DNA of 64,000 nt from Filomicrobium insigne (GCF_900104305.1 NZ_FNJC01000004.1:372001-436000), one strand, 5' to 3'; positions 31,344 to 42,631 are shown, counted from the first letter of the stretch. Program-made: numbers and translations. The notes: generated by a model not told the origin, from the sequence alone.

Positions 31344-33695
31344 ATGAACGTGTCTGAACCCAAACCCAGGACGTTCCGGTTTTCATTCGGTCTGGAAAAA
31401 CTTGGGCTGATTGCGCTTCGCGCCCCTCTTCTCTCGGCTTTGTTGATCGTCGTTCTTTCGGGCTTGGCGGCGCTTGGCGTTTCGCGGCTCAAGGTGGACG
31501 ATTCGCTTTCGGAGCTCTTTCGCACCGATACACCAGAGTTTCATCAGTACGAAACTATCGATCGGTTGTTCCCATCAAGTGAATATGACGTTTTGATTGT
31601 TGCTTCGGGGCCTGATCTTCTGAGCCGCGAGGTTTTGACGGCGTTTCGCGAAACGACGATTGATCTGCAACTAGCAGATGGCGTCAACGGTCTCGTTTCC
31701 ATGATGTCGGCGCGTGATAAACCGGACGAGACCGGCTATGCGCCCCCGATTGTTCCAGACGATCTCCCGGAGGATGACGCTGGCCTGTCGGCCATGGCTG
31801 AGCGGCTCAAGACAAATGACATTGTGAAAGGGAAATTCCTGTCAGATGACGGGAAGCTGGCTTTGATCGTTATTTCTCTGGATCGCGCTGCGGTTGCCAG
31901 AGACGGTTCCAAGGCTGTCATCGAGGGACTGAGAAAGACCGCAGAGGATGGCTTCGCGGGAACAGGCGTCACCATCAAGCTGACCGGTGCGCCAGTCATG
32001 CAGCTTGAGATCCGCAATGCGGTGGAGCAAGACCGTCTTGTCTATAACGGGTTGGGCTTCCTCGCAGGGCTCGTTGTTGCATTCATTTTCTTCAAGCGTC
32101 TATCCTTGACGATCATTGCGGTGGCGGGGCCGGGGATTGCCATTCTCTGGACGTTGGGCGTCCTGGGTGCGCTCGACTTTCGGCTCAATCTCTTCATCAA
32201 CGTTATTACGCCCTTGATTCTGGTGCAGGGTTTTTCAGATTCCATGCACTTGGTCCTTGCGGTTCGTCGCGGCATCATGGCTGGCGTGGACCGGGTCGCT
32301 GCAGCGCGCGCGGCTGTTATAGACGTGGCGCCTGCGTGTCTTCTGACGGCTATGAACGCGGGGATTGCGATCTTGTCGTTGTCGCTGGCTGAATCCGCTC
32401 TTATTCGAACATTCGGTGTCGCGGCTTTGTTGGCTGTCGGGATTTCTTATCTTGCGGTGGCCGTGGTCGTGCCGACGCTTGCTGCAATTTTCGTAAAGCG
32501 CGAAACCCACGTGCTTGCCGATCCTGATGAAGAAAGCGGTGGCGTCGGACTGCTGCAGCGGGTGACCGACCGCGTGATGGGGACGGCAGCCCGAAATCCG
32601 GCGTTGTTCACTACGCTTGGCGTCGTTGCTGTGGTGCTGACCGGCATCGCCTACGCCCAGCTTGAACCGAAGTATCGGCTCGCCGATCAAGTGCCGGATC
32701 AGGAGCAGGCCTTGGCGGGTTCAGCGCAATTGGATCAGAAACTAACGGGCGCCAACCCGATCCATGTCATGATCCTTTTACCTGACGATAAAGACGCGTC
32801 AGGCGCCCCTAAAAATACTCTTTTCGATGAAGAAACGCTGGATACGATCCGGACGGCTCATGACGTTCTCGAAAAGCGCGCTGGGCTCGGCAACGTTTGG
32901 TCGCTCGACAGTTTGAGGCGCTGGCTGGCAGAAGCCGGGGAAGACAATGTCGAGACCGTTCAACGCTACGTATCAATTTTGCCGGAACATCTAGTGCGAC
33001 GGTTCATTTCAGGCGATGAGCGGGCTGTCTTGGTGACGGCTCGCATGCCGGACCTTGACGCCAGTGAAATCCTGCCTGTTGTCGAGCAGATTGACGCTGC
33101 GTTGGCGCCAGTGCGCGCGGCGCATCCCGGGTATGAAATCAACGTTACGGGCCTGCCGGCCATCGCGGCGCGCAACTCGGCGACGTTGATCACAGAGCTC
33201 AATTGGGGCCTCGTCGGCGATATTTTCGTGATCTTTATCTTCCTAGGGTTGGCATTACGATCGGTTCTGGTGGGTGTAGCAAGTATTCTGCCATCCCTGT
33301 TCCCGATCTTTGCGACAGGTGCTCTTCTCTGGGCTTCTGGTGAAGGGCTGCAGTTTGCGTCGATCATCGCGATTACCGTGGCATTTTCGTTAGCTATCGA
33401 CTCTACAATTCACTTCCTGAACAGGTTCCGGCTGGAGGAAGACCGTCTCGGTGGCGGCTCGGGCATGCACTTCGAGGCGTTAAGGCGCACCGCCCATCAC
33501 ATTGGTCCCGCGGTCGTTTTAACGACGATCGTTCTGGCGATGGGGCTTGGCGTTACGGTGCTTTCGGACCTGCCGTCGCTGAGGCTCTTTGGGCAGCTTT
33601 CGGCAGTGTGTCTGTTTGCTTCTCTGATCGCGCAACTTGTTATCCTGCCGGCGACAATTTCCCTTTATCGCGGATGGATACCGCGCAATCCGTAA
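31344..33695 (+). CDS. RND/MMPL superfamily exporter
   Basis: The 783-residue protein has about twelve membrane helices in two halves, each with a large periplasmic loop after its first helix. The first half starts KLGLIALRAPLLSALLIV and has RLKVDDSLSELFR at the start of the loop. SDSMHLVLAVRRG and the matching late DSTIHFLNRFR are the SSD-like helix ends of the MMPL type. HpnN, which moves hopanoids to the outer membrane, belongs to the same group and has similar size, but I cannot assign that function. The ATG at 31344 has GAGG 6 bases upstream. Confidence 0.87.
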   Translation: MNVSEPKPRTFRFSFGLEKLGLIALRAPLLSALLIVVLSGLAALGVSRLKVDDSLSELFRTDTPEFHQYETIDRLFPSSEYDVLIVASGPDLLSREVLTAFRETTIDLQLADGVNGLVSMMSARDKPDETGYAPPIVPDDLPEDDAGLSAMAERLKTNDIVKGKFLSDDGKLALIVISLDRAAVARDGSKAVIEGLRKTAEDGFAGTGVTIKLTGAPVMQLEIRNAVEQDRLVYNGLGFLAGLVVAFIFFKRLSLTIIAVAGPGIAILWTLGVLGALDFRLNLFINVITPLILVQGFSDSMHLVLAVRRGIMAGVDRVAAARAAVIDVAPACLLTAMNAGIAILSLSLAESALIRTFGVAALLAVGISYLAVAVVVPTLAAIFVKRETHVLADPDEESGGVGLLQRVTDRVMGTAARNPALFTTLGVVAVVLTGIAYAQLEPKYRLADQVPDQEQALAGSAQLDQKLTGANPIHVMILLPDDKDASGAPKNTLFDEETLDTIRTAHDVLEKRAGLGNVWSLDSLRRWLAEAGEDNVETVQRYVSILPEHLVRRFISGDERAVLVTARMPDLDASEILPVVEQIDAALAPVRAAHPGYEINVTGLPAIAARNSATLITELNWGLVGDIFVIFIFLGLALRSVLVGVASILPSLFPIFATGALLWASGEGLQFASIIAITVAFSLAIDSTIHFLNRFRLEEDRLGGGSGMHFEALRRTAHHIGPAVVLTTIVLAMGLGVTVLSDLPSLRLFGQLSAVCLFASLIAQLVILPATISLYRGWIPRNP

Positions 33696-33859
33696 CCCTA
33701 ACGATTTGCGACGGGGCGGGGGGCGACAGGGAGGCTTGCGCTCTTGTTGCTCAGATGCTTATGGACTGGGGTTCATACGTGGCGTTCGGCGGGGCCGACA
33801 ATGAGAACACGCGAATTCTTGTGTGCGACCGGTACTTTGCGGTTTGGAGGAGACCCCTT

Positions 33860-34231
33860 ATGGCTCGTATTTTGACGTTTGTTCGGTCTTTCGGTGTGCT
33901 TGTGGCTTTGGTGGGGTTCGGCGCCTCCGTCACGTTGGCCGATGATAAGCCAGAGTTCAGTGAACAAGGCTTTCTCAGCGCGGCGTATGATAACTGCGCC
34001 ACCGTCGAAAATCGTAATCCCAAGTCTTGCGAATGCGAGCAGAAGCTTATGAGCGATCCGGATCGGATGAGCCTCGAAGACAAGCAAATGGCATTTTACT
34101 ATTGGCGCGATAAGGAACGCTATATCAAAGAGTTCGAGGCAAAGCGCACGGCGGATCCTAAGTGGCAGGAGGCGTTTGCGCTGCGGATGGCGCAGGTTCA
34201 GGCGCTTATAATCGCTGCCTGCGGGGTTTGA
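33860..34231 (+). CDS. Small secreted hypothetical protein
   Basis: The 123-residue product has a signal peptide (to about SVTLADDK) followed by a small acidic/basic helical domain with cysteines in DNCATV, KSCEC and a C-terminal IAACGV. GGAGGA lies 8 bases before the ATG at 33860. It follows the RND gene by 160 bases on the same strand. No family is recognised; disulfide-stabilised periplasmic helices are likely. Confidence 0.7.
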   Translation: MARILTFVRSFGVLVALVGFGASVTLADDKPEFSEQGFLSAAYDNCATVENRNPKSCECEQKLMSDPDRMSLEDKQMAFYYWRDKERYIKEFEAKRTADPKWQEAFALRMAQVQALIIAACGV

Positions 34232-34388
34232 GGGAAAAATACTCGGTTTCTACTATTGGGGCTTCTCTAAGGTCGGTCGTTGCCTGTAACATGACTGACA
34301 TGAAGTGAGAGTGGAGACGTTGGGGATGGGACCGTTCTGTATCTTCCCGATTTCCGTCTCTAGTGAACCCTAATTGTGCCGAGGCCGC

Positions 34389-35186
34389 GTGACCGACGCA
34401 TCCTCACCTAAGAGCACCAAATCAGCCACCCGCCACCATCGTGGCTGGAGGGAATGGCTTCGTAATGTATTCCTTGGGCCTCTCGCGTTTCTGATCGTTA
34501 TCAACGATACGATTTATCGGCGTATTTTAGGCGCTCGCTTTAGCCGGGAACGATCTGAAGTCATCGGACTTAAGGCTCGTCCTCGTTCGATGCTTCGCGG
34601 CAATGCCGTGAGTGTGGTCCCGTCGTCGGGCGGCACGGAGAGGCAGGCTCATCGGGTTGGCGGACGGCTTGTTCTCGTTGGTACTAAAGATGTGCGCCGG
34701 CGTGCGCCTGCTACGCGCATTATACGGGCGACATCCATTGAGGTTTCACAGGAAGCGCACGACGCGTTGATTAGTAACCTCAGGCGGTGTCTCAGCCCTG
34801 CCGCCGTTGGTGCTGTGATCGAGGAGATCAGCGAAAGGGGCTTATGCGGATATCAGCAGTTTGTGGCCATTCTTGATCGGCTGGTTGATCTTGAGGCCAC
34901 CGAAGAGGAAGTGAAGGCCGCACTAGCCTGTGCGGGACTGATGGGCACTTGCGAAGTCGATATGATCCGCCGCGTCATCAAGCTGAAATTCGATCCCATC
35001 AGCGGGCACATGGATTGGCACCACCGCGCTGTGCGAAGCATTGGCTTCAGCCGAAAGGGCCGGGCGTTGTTGCCTGCAGCCCGACGCGACATGTCGCGGT
35101 TAAGAGCCGTGGTTCATCTCGACGCGATGGACCGCATGGTCGGCTGGGATCTGCCGCCAGAGGATACTCTTCTCGGGAACGGATAA
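34389..35186 (+). CDS. Hypothetical protein with one predicted membrane helix
   Basis: The 265-residue protein has a basic N-terminus, a hydrophobic segment (FLGPLAFLIVINDTIY, about 28-43) and a cytoplasmic-looking C-terminal half (SPAAVGAVIEEISERGLCGY; ATEEEVKAALACAGLMG; WHHRAVRSIGFSRKG). The latter looks like a compact helical domain with two cysteines. The GTG at 34389 is chosen because of GAGG upstream. I do not recognise a family. It is convergent with the small secreted protein gene at 35275. Confidence 0.6.
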   Translation: MTDASSPKSTKSATRHHRGWREWLRNVFLGPLAFLIVINDTIYRRILGARFSRERSEVIGLKARPRSMLRGNAVSVVPSSGGTERQAHRVGGRLVLVGTKDVRRRAPATRIIRATSIEVSQEAHDALISNLRRCLSPAAVGAVIEEISERGLCGYQQFVAILDRLVDLEATEEEVKAALACAGLMGTCEVDMIRRVIKLKFDPISGHMDWHHRAVRSIGFSRKGRALLPAARRDMSRLRAVVHLDAMDRMVGWDLPPEDTLLGNG

Positions 35187-35274
35187 GGGCGGCCAAAGAC
35201 ATTGGCGATTGCAGGCCAGCACGGGATGCTGCGGCCGTTGTTCCGTTGGGTTATCGCCACATTGCGCCAAACGG

Positions 35275-35541
35275 CTACGGCGTTTCAATTTCGGTCTTGA
35301 TTTGGCCGGCGACAGTGGCGGCTTCGTCAAATTTGTTAGAGTCGCAGTGCCCCTCCATGGTGGTCAAGAGCTCTTCAAGCTTATCGAGCTTGGCATCAGG
35401 GAGGTTCTTTTCCTCGGCCGATTGAGCCAGGTCAAAGGCCTGTTTCAGACAATCGTCAACGTTAGCGGCCACATCCTGTGCGAAAGCGGGACTGGAGACG
35501 AGGAGGCCTGCAGCGACGGCGAGGACGATACGTTTGATCAT
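35275..35541 (-). CDS. Small secreted helical hypothetical protein
   Basis: The 88-residue product has a clear signal peptide (cleavage at PAFAQD). The mature part of about 67 residues is acidic and helical with two cysteines (DDCLKQAF and EGHCDSNKF) that could form one disulfide. GAGG lies about 11 bases upstream. Function unknown; it resembles small periplasmic proteins of Hyphomicrobiales in general features only. Confidence 0.68.
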   Translation of the reverse strand: MIKRIVLAVAAGLLVSSPAFAQDVAANVDDCLKQAFDLAQSAEEKNLPDAKLDKLEELLTTMEGHCDSNKFDEAATVAGQIKTEIETP

Positions 35542-35659
35542 GTCTTAGGTTTCCTCTTTTGAGAGCCGTTACGGCCGAGCGTATCTTGCGGTTGAATATG
35601 GCTCTTCAAGGACAGGTGCAATGGTGCTTTGGAGTGTGGCTTGAGGCCTACACATTGTG

Positions 35660-36334
35660 TCAGTCGGAGCCCAACAATTCCTGTAGAGCCTGTTCCAGCT
35701 GACCGTAGTGGTGGATCAGGATATCAGCTCCCAGATCTTCCGGAGGCACTTCAGTATAACCAAAAGAAACGGCGATGACTTTAATTCCGGCGGCGCGGGC
35801 GGTGGCCACATCGGTTGGGCTGTCACCAACCATTATCGCGCGCGTGAGTTCTCCGCCCGCAAGTTTAACGGCGCCGAACAAGTGATCGGGGTGGGGTTTG
35901 CAGACTGGAAAAGTATCGCGTCCAGCCAATGCATCAAAGCTGTCGAGCCAAGCCAGTTCGGTAAGGAGTTGTCGCGATAATGTTTCGCGTTTGTTGGTAC
36001 AAATGGCCAATCGGCTGCCCGCGATGCGGAGACGGCCTATAACGTCGCGGGCTCCTTCGAAAGGACGGCTGGTTGCGGCGATGTTTTCGCTGTAGTGGCT
36101 CAAGAAGCTGGCAAGGAGTTGATCGACGTCTTCGTCGGTTTTTTCCATACCAGACTGCCGCAGGCCTTCGATAATCATCCGCCGCGCGCCAAAGCTGATC
36201 CAGGGTCGCAGATCTGCTGGCGCGACTGCGGGAATGCCGCACAGTTCAAGAACGTGGTTGGCAGCGTGGATGAGATCGGGTGCCGTGTCGACCAGAGTGC
36301 CATCGAGATCAAAGACGACCGTCGCATCGCGCAT
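35660..36334 (-). CDS. gph: Phosphoglycolate phosphatase (HAD family)
   Basis: The 224-residue HAD phosphatase has motif I DLDGTLVDT (9-17), motif II CTNK (~112), the lysine of motif III in VCKPHPDH (~143-150) and the motif IV acidic pair in MVGDSPTDV (~168-176). A helical cap domain lies between motifs I and II. It probably dephosphorylates 2-phosphoglycolate formed in DNA repair or oxygenase side reactions. Monocistronic by appearance; rpiA and other central-carbon genes are nearby. Confidence 0.88.
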   Translation of the reverse strand: MRDATVVFDLDGTLVDTAPDLIHAANHVLELCGIPAVAPADLRPWISFGARRMIIEGLRQSGMEKTDEDVDQLLASFLSHYSENIAATSRPFEGARDVIGRLRIAGSRLAICTNKRETLSRQLLTELAWLDSFDALAGRDTFPVCKPHPDHLFGAVKLAGGELTRAIMVGDSPTDVATARAAGIKVIAVSFGYTEVPPEDLGADILIHHYGQLEQALQELLGSD

Positions 36335-36510
36335 GCTGGCGTTCCTTAGGTTTGGTTGGTTGTGATGGGGTGGTGAAATTGCGACTACCAGTCGGGTGTA
36401 GGTTGAATGACGACTATTGCGCGCTTACACAAAACCTACAGGCGGGTCCAGGCGCTAGGGCCGATTTTAAATAGTGCGCGCATAAATCAGCGGGCCAGAA
36501 AGGCTAGGTT

Positions 36511-37956
36511 ATGGATAAAAAGGTCATGACGCTTCTTAAGACGCAAGCTCTCATCGATGGGGCTTGGGTTGGCACTCCTGCGATGCCTGTTACCGACAAA
36601 GCGACCGGTGAAGAGATTGCGCGCGTCCCCGATCTCGGCGTGGCTGAAGCGAAAGCAGCGATTGAGGCTGCTCACAACGCATTTCCGGCCTGGTCGAAGC
36701 TTCTTGCCAAGGAGCGCACCGCCATCCTACGCCGTTGGTACGAGCTGATCATCGAACATGCGGATGAGCTGGCGCTTCTTCTTTCCAAAGAGCAAGGAAA
36801 GCCACTGAGTGAGGCGCGCGGTGAGATAATGTACGGTGCGGGCTTTGTCGAATTCTTCGCCGAGCAGGCCAAGCGCGTTTACGGCGAGACGCTGCCGACC
36901 TTCAAGGCAGGGGCGCGTACGGTTATTTTGAAACAGCCAGTCGGTGTCGTTACGGCGATCACGCCGTGGAATTTTCCCAATGCGATGATTACACGGAAAG
37001 TCAGTCCCGCGCTCGCGGTGGGATGCACTGCTGTTGTGAAGCCTGCGGAGGATACGCCTCTCTCTGCGCTCGCTCTTGCAGAACTTGCCGTTCGTGCTGG
37101 TGTTCCCAAAGGTGTTTTGAATGTCATCACCACTGCGGATGCGGCGACGGTCGGCAAAGAACTGTCGACGAATCCGCTGGTACGTGTCGTCACATTCACG
37201 GGCTCGACGGAAGTGGGCCGCATTCTCATGGGGCAAGCGGCTAGTACGATCAAGAAAGTGTCGCTGGAGTTGGGCGGGAATGCGCCGTTCATCGTGTTCG
37301 ACGATGCGGATATCGATCAGGCCGTTGCAGGGGCGTTGGCTTCGAAGTTCCGGAATGCGGGTCAAACGTGCGTCTGTGCCAATCGGATCTATGTACAAGA
37401 CAAGGTCTATGATGCTTTCGCGGAGAAGCTGTCAGCAGGGGCGGCGAAGCTCAAGGTTGGGGCAGGTACGGAATCTGGCGTTGAGATTGGCCCACTGATC
37501 AACGAAGCAGGCATTGCCAAGGTGGAAGATCATGTCGCCGATGCTGTGAACAAGGGCGCACGTGTTCTCATCGGCGGAAGCCGGCATGATCGCGGCGGCA
37601 CGTTTTTCCAGCCTACGGTTCTAGCGAATGTCGATTCCAGCATGAAGGTGACGCGGGAAGAGACATTCGGTCCTGTTGCGCCTCTGTTCCGGTTCACTGA
37701 CGAAGCCGACGTTGTCGCACAAGCCAACGATACGCAGTTTGGGCTTGCGGCTTACTTCTATGCGCGCGATATCGGTCGCGTTTGGCGTGTCGCCGAGGCT
37801 CTCGAATACGGAATGGTTGGTGTCAACGAAGGTGTGATGTCGACCGAACTGGCCCCCTTCGGTGGTGTTAAGCAATCGGGCCTGGGGCGTGAAGGCTCTC
37901 ATCACGGTATCGAGGAATTTCTCGATACGAAGTATGTGCTGATGGGTGGTCTTTAG
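36511..37956 (+). CDS. gabD: Succinate-semialdehyde dehydrogenase, NAD(P)-dependent
   Basis: The 481-residue aldehyde dehydrogenase matches GabD in length and details. PWNFPNAMITRKVSPALAVG (~151-170) is the coenzyme region, FTGSTEVGR the nucleotide loop, LELGGNAPFIVFDDAD carries the catalytic glutamate, and NAGQTCVCANR the catalytic cysteine. The C-terminal MVGVNEGVMSTELAPFGG is typical of succinate-semialdehyde dehydrogenases. It oxidises succinate semialdehyde from GABA or putrescine degradation to succinate. No gabT is adjacent; putrescine breakdown could be the source. Confidence 0.9.
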   Translation: MDKKVMTLLKTQALIDGAWVGTPAMPVTDKATGEEIARVPDLGVAEAKAAIEAAHNAFPAWSKLLAKERTAILRRWYELIIEHADELALLLSKEQGKPLSEARGEIMYGAGFVEFFAEQAKRVYGETLPTFKAGARTVILKQPVGVVTAITPWNFPNAMITRKVSPALAVGCTAVVKPAEDTPLSALALAELAVRAGVPKGVLNVITTADAATVGKELSTNPLVRVVTFTGSTEVGRILMGQAASTIKKVSLELGGNAPFIVFDDADIDQAVAGALASKFRNAGQTCVCANRIYVQDKVYDAFAEKLSAGAAKLKVGAGTESGVEIGPLINEAGIAKVEDHVADAVNKGARVLIGGSRHDRGGTFFQPTVLANVDSSMKVTREETFGPVAPLFRFTDEADVVAQANDTQFGLAAYFYARDIGRVWRVAEALEYGMVGVNEGVMSTELAPFGGVKQSGLGREGSHHGIEEFLDTKYVLMGGL

Positions 37957-37975
37957 TCCTCGCCATAATTTTCGG

Positions 37976-38002
37976 GCGCGCAGCCCTCGAGTGGTTGCGC
38001 GC
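37976..38002. terminator. Stem-loop between gabD and rpiA
   Basis: A 10-bp stem with one G-U pair (37976-37985 with 37993-38002), loop CTCGAGT, sits 20 bases beyond gabD. There is no clear T-run after it, so termination would be weak or rho-assisted. Confidence 0.4.
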
Positions 38003-38059
38003 ATTATCGAACTCTTCTGGCCGAATTAGCTGAGCGGCCGCAAGCCAAGGATGGTCAGA

Positions 38060-38773
38060 ATGTCGGATGAGCTGAAGCGTCAAGCGGCGGCGAAAGCTGT
38101 CGAATTCGTTGAGGCGGGGATGCGGGTTGGTCTCGGGACGGGATCGACAGCCGCGCATTTTGTGGATCTTTTGGCGGCGCGTGTGCGCGAAGGCCTTTCC
38201 GACATCGTTGGAGTCCCGACGTCTGAGGCGACACGGGCGCAGGCGGAGAAGCTCGGCATTAAGCTCGCGACACTCGATGAATTCCCAGTGCTTGATTTGA
38301 CCGTCGATGGGGCCGATGAAATCGACGCTGAATTGCGCATGATCAAGGGCGGTGGCGGCGCGCTTTTGCGCGAGAAGATCGTCGCCACTGCTTCGGAGCA
38401 GGTCGTGATCATTGCGGATAAGAGCAAGCTTGTCGAAACCCTGGGTGCATTTCCTCTGCCGTTAGAGATCGTGCCGTTTGGGCTCGGCGCGACGCGCAAT
38501 CTCGTTGAGCTTCTCGCCGCGGACGCGGGATGTGAGGGGGAGATCTCTCTCAGAATGGGAGCCGACGGCAAGCCGTTCATGACGGACAGCGGCAACGTGA
38601 TCCTCGATTGCGCCTTTGGCCGCATCGAAGATCCGGAAGGGCTTGATGACGCATTGAAGTTGGTGCCGGGCGTGGTTGAAACGGGGCTGTTTCTCGGGAT
38701 CGCGGATGTCGCAATCCTGTCTGCTGCCGACGGGATCGAGGTTCTGGAAACAGATTACAGCGGCGAGATCTAA
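38060..38773 (+). CDS. rpiA: Ribose-5-phosphate isomerase A
   Basis: The 237-residue enzyme interconverts ribose 5-phosphate and ribulose 5-phosphate in the pentose phosphate pathway. [15 protein letters not shown] (~24-38) binds phosphate, [12 protein letters not shown] carries catalytic aspartates, and [13 protein letters not shown] the catalytic glutamate and lysine. AAGGA stands 8 bases before the ATG at 38060; an ATG at 38051 is possible. Confidence 0.95.
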   Translation: MSDELKRQAAAKAVEFVEAGMRVGLGTGSTAAHFVDLLAARVREGLSDIVGVPTSEATRAQAEKLGIKLATLDEFPVLDLTVDGADEIDAELRMIKGGGGALLREKIVATASEQVVIIADKSKLVETLGAFPLPLEIVPFGLGATRNLVELLAADAGCEGEISLRMGADGKPFMTDSGNVILDCAFGRIEDPEGLDDALKLVPGVVETGLFLGIADVAILSAADGIEVLETDYSGEI

Positions 38774-38836
38774 ATTAAGCGTCGTTAGTGAGAAACTTCT
38801 GTCTCGGTTCTGAGTCTTTCTACTTCCGGTGAAGTT

Positions 38837-40219
38837 ATGAGCAATTACGATTACGACCTGTTTGTCATCGGTGGTGGTTCGGGTGGCGTTCGCGCTGCGC
38901 GCATTGCAGCCGGATATGGCGCACGAGTGGGCCTAGCTGAGGAATATCGGCTTGGCGGCACGTGTGTGATCCGGGGCTGCGTGCCGAAGAAGCTTTTCGT
39001 CTACGCGTCGCGCTATGCCGATGAGTTTGAAGATGCCGCGGGTTACGGCTGGTCTGTTGGTTCGACTAAGTTTGATTGGCCGAGCCTTGTCGCCGCAAAG
39101 GACAAAGAGATCAGCCGCCTCGAGGGTCTGTATGGTGGTACGCTTGAAAGAGCGGGTGTCACCGTGTTCGGTGAGCGGGCAGAGTTTGTCGATGCGCACA
39201 CCTTGCGGCTTAAGCCTTCCGGCCGGACGGTGACTGCGGACAAAGTGCTCATTGCGACGGGCGGCACGCCATTTGTCGACTCAAAGCTTGAAGGCTATGA
39301 ATTGGGGATCACGTCGAATGAGGCGTTTCACCTAAAGCGCTTACCGGAGCGTATTGTCATTTATGGCGGTGGTTACATAGCCATCGAGTTCGCGGGCATC
39401 TTCGCCGGGCTCGGTGTCGACACGACGATCGTTTATCGCGGTGACAAAATATTACGTGGCTTTGACGATGATTTACGCGATGGGCTAACAACTGCTTACA
39501 CCAAGCGCGGAATCAAGCTCGTCTTAGGGCGGGTGTTCACCAAGCTTGAAAAGGTCAACGGTCGGCTCGTTGGTCATCTTGACGACGGCTCCACCTTGGA
39601 AGCGGACGAGATCATGTTGGCGATCGGCCGCAATCCGAACGTTGTGGGGCTCGGGCTCGATGCCATTAGCGTTGAGCGCGGATGGAACGGAAGCATCGTT
39701 GTTGATGACGAGCAACGGACGAATGTTGAGAACATCTTCGCGGTTGGTGATGTCTGTGACCGGTTTAATCTTACGCCGGTCGCCATTGCTGAGGGGCATG
39801 CATTTGCGGATGCCCAGTTTGGGAACAACGCGCGATTGGTTTCTTACGAGATGATCCCGACGGCGGTGTTCTCGACACCGGAGATTGGGACGGTGGGGCT
39901 TGGCGAGTGCGATGCCCGTGAACGGTGCGCGAAGCTCGACGTCTACAAATCCGAATTCCGTCCGATGAAGGCCACGTTATCCGGCCGCGATGAGAAAATG
40001 CTCATGAAGCTGCTGGTTGACGGGGAATCCGGGCGCGTTGTTGGGTGTCACGTCATCGGAGAGGGTGCCGCTGAAATCGTTCAGATGGCGGCCATTGCTT
40101 TGCGCATCGGCGTGACGAAAGCACAGTTCGATCAAACGATGGCGCTGCATCCGAGTGCTGCGGAAGAATTCGTGACCATGCGGCAAAAGTGGCAACCCGT
40201 AGCAGCCGCTGCCGAATGA
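38837..40219 (+). CDS. gor: Glutathione-disulfide reductase
   Basis: The 460-residue flavoprotein reduces glutathione disulfide with NADPH. The FAD motif GGGSGGVRAARIAAG is near the N-terminus, the redox disulfide is GGTCVIRGCVPKK (~41-53), the NADPH motif GGGYIAIEFAGIF lies near 175, and the C-terminal catalytic dyad is HPSAAEE. It supports the glutathione-dependent genes of the window, such as the GST. Stands between rpiA and an SDR gene on the same strand. Confidence 0.94.
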   Translation: MSNYDYDLFVIGGGSGGVRAARIAAGYGARVGLAEEYRLGGTCVIRGCVPKKLFVYASRYADEFEDAAGYGWSVGSTKFDWPSLVAAKDKEISRLEGLYGGTLERAGVTVFGERAEFVDAHTLRLKPSGRTVTADKVLIATGGTPFVDSKLEGYELGITSNEAFHLKRLPERIVIYGGGYIAIEFAGIFAGLGVDTTIVYRGDKILRGFDDDLRDGLTTAYTKRGIKLVLGRVFTKLEKVNGRLVGHLDDGSTLEADEIMLAIGRNPNVVGLGLDAISVERGWNGSIVVDDEQRTNVENIFAVGDVCDRFNLTPVAIAEGHAFADAQFGNNARLVSYEMIPTAVFSTPEIGTVGLGECDARERCAKLDVYKSEFRPMKATLSGRDEKMLMKLLVDGESGRVVGCHVIGEGAAEIVQMAAIALRIGVTKAQFDQTMALHPSAAEEFVTMRQKWQPVAAAAE

Positions 40220-40320
40220 GTCCCTCGGAGACATGTCTGTTAGGGACGTTACGGCTTGGCTGATTGCACGTGGCATCGCGCGCGGCTATGAGTGCCGTCA
40301 AATCCATTTTGTGAGGGATC

Positions 40321-41076
40321 ATGCGACGGCTCGATGGCAAAATCATCGTGGTGACCGGTGCGGCTTCCGGCATTGGCCGGGGTATCGCGCATGTCTTTGC
40401 CGCTGAAGGTGGACATGTGCATGTCACAGACGTTGACGGCGACGGCGCGGAGCGGGTCGCTGGCGAAATCACGTCCAATTGGGGACAGGCGACGCCTTTC
40501 ACCGTTGATGTGTCGCGGGGACAGGATGTCCAGGCTCTTTTTCGCGCGGTCGAAAGTGCCCATGGCCGTGCGGACGTCATCGTTAACAACGCCGGCTTAA
40601 ATGTCCGTGCCGATTTCCGGCATTTGGCGGACGCGGAGTGGGAGCGCATTCGCGAAGTCAACCTGGACGGCGTCGTCCGCATCGCGCGCGATGGCTTTGG
40701 GCTCTTGAAGGCAGCCGGGAGCGGCTCGCTGATCAATATTGCCTCGATCATGGGGCATCGCGGGATGCGGCAGCTCGCGGCTTATTCAGCCTCGAAGGGT
40801 GCCGTTGCGGCGCTGACGCGCGCACTCGCTGTCGAATACGCGCCGTTTGGCATCCGCGTAAACGCTTTGGCACCGGGCTTTATTGAGACGGCGCTGACGG
40901 AGCGTGTGCTTCGCAACCCTATGGTAAACAGGGCTCTTCTCGACCGAACACCCATGCGGCGGTTTGGAACCAGCGAGGAGGTGGCCAAGGCGGCATTGTT
41001 TTTTGCCAGCGACGATTCCGCCTTCGTTACGGGGGCCGAATTGGCCGTTGATGGCGGGATGTCGGCCTCGCTTTGA
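40321..41076 (+). CDS. SDR family NAD(P)-dependent oxidoreductase
   Basis: The 251-residue short-chain dehydrogenase has the nucleotide motif TGAASGIGRGIA (12-23), the NNAG segment, the catalytic serine in INIASIMG, and the YxxxK motif YSASK (~156-160) followed by RVNALAPGFIETAL. It resembles 3-oxoacyl-ACP reductase- or glucose-dehydrogenase-like members, whose substrate is not predictable from sequence. It could share a transcript with gor, 100 bases upstream. Confidence 0.9.
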   Translation: MRRLDGKIIVVTGAASGIGRGIAHVFAAEGGHVHVTDVDGDGAERVAGEITSNWGQATPFTVDVSRGQDVQALFRAVESAHGRADVIVNNAGLNVRADFRHLADAEWERIREVNLDGVVRIARDGFGLLKAAGSGSLINIASIMGHRGMRQLAAYSASKGAVAALTRALAVEYAPFGIRVNALAPGFIETALTERVLRNPMVNRALLDRTPMRRFGTSEEVAKAALFFASDDSAFVTGAELAVDGGMSASL

Positions 41077-41232
41077 GGCTTGGATCTGCTTTATGGGAGG
41101 CCGGGTGAAGCAAATTCGCGCGTCAATGTGCCGAAACCATTGAAAAGCTCTGGCCTTGGGTAGTAGGTTCGCGCGTTCTTAAGCGGCTGGTTGCCTTATG
41201 TGCCCTCGCCGCCCAATCTCTCGCAAGTCTAA

Positions 41233-42285
<1,053 letters not shown>

Positions 42286-42364
42286 TGCCTTGGCGCTCTA
42301 GCGCCGCGACGAAAGCAGACGCAAACTGCGCGCGCGAAAGCTATCCTTGAAGGAGTGTGATTTC

Positions 42365-42631
42365 ATGCGCGTGGTGTCTGCTGTTGTTGCTGCCGCCGTG
42401 TTTATGGCTCTTATGCCGACTTCGGCGGTAATGGGTGCTGAAGGCGAGGCTCGGTCGATGAAGTCGTGGCCAAGCCCGACGCGCTCTGCCGGCAAAGACG
42501 AAAAAGTCTGTAAATATAAGTTCCCGAACGGCGAAAAGACCGTTTGGGTCTGCGATAAGTCGGTTCCGTGCTGTGCTTGGGATGAAATTCAATACGTGAA
42601 GTGCGGCACGACCTTCACCGGATGCCTCTAA
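42365..42631 (+). CDS. Small Cys-rich secreted hypothetical protein
   Basis: The 88-residue product has a signal peptide (cleavage near VMGAEGE) and a mature domain of about 60 residues with six cysteines: VCKY, WVCDK, a vicinal pair in PCCAW, KCGT and GCL. This suggests a compact disulfide-linked periplasmic or secreted fold. AAGGAG precedes the ATG by 10 bases. No family is recognised. It follows ilvC but is probably an independent gene. Confidence 0.7.
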   Translation: MRVVSAVVAAAVFMALMPTSAVMGAEGEARSMKSWPSPTRSAGKDEKVCKYKFPNGEKTVWVCDKSVPCCAWDEIQYVKCGTTFTGCL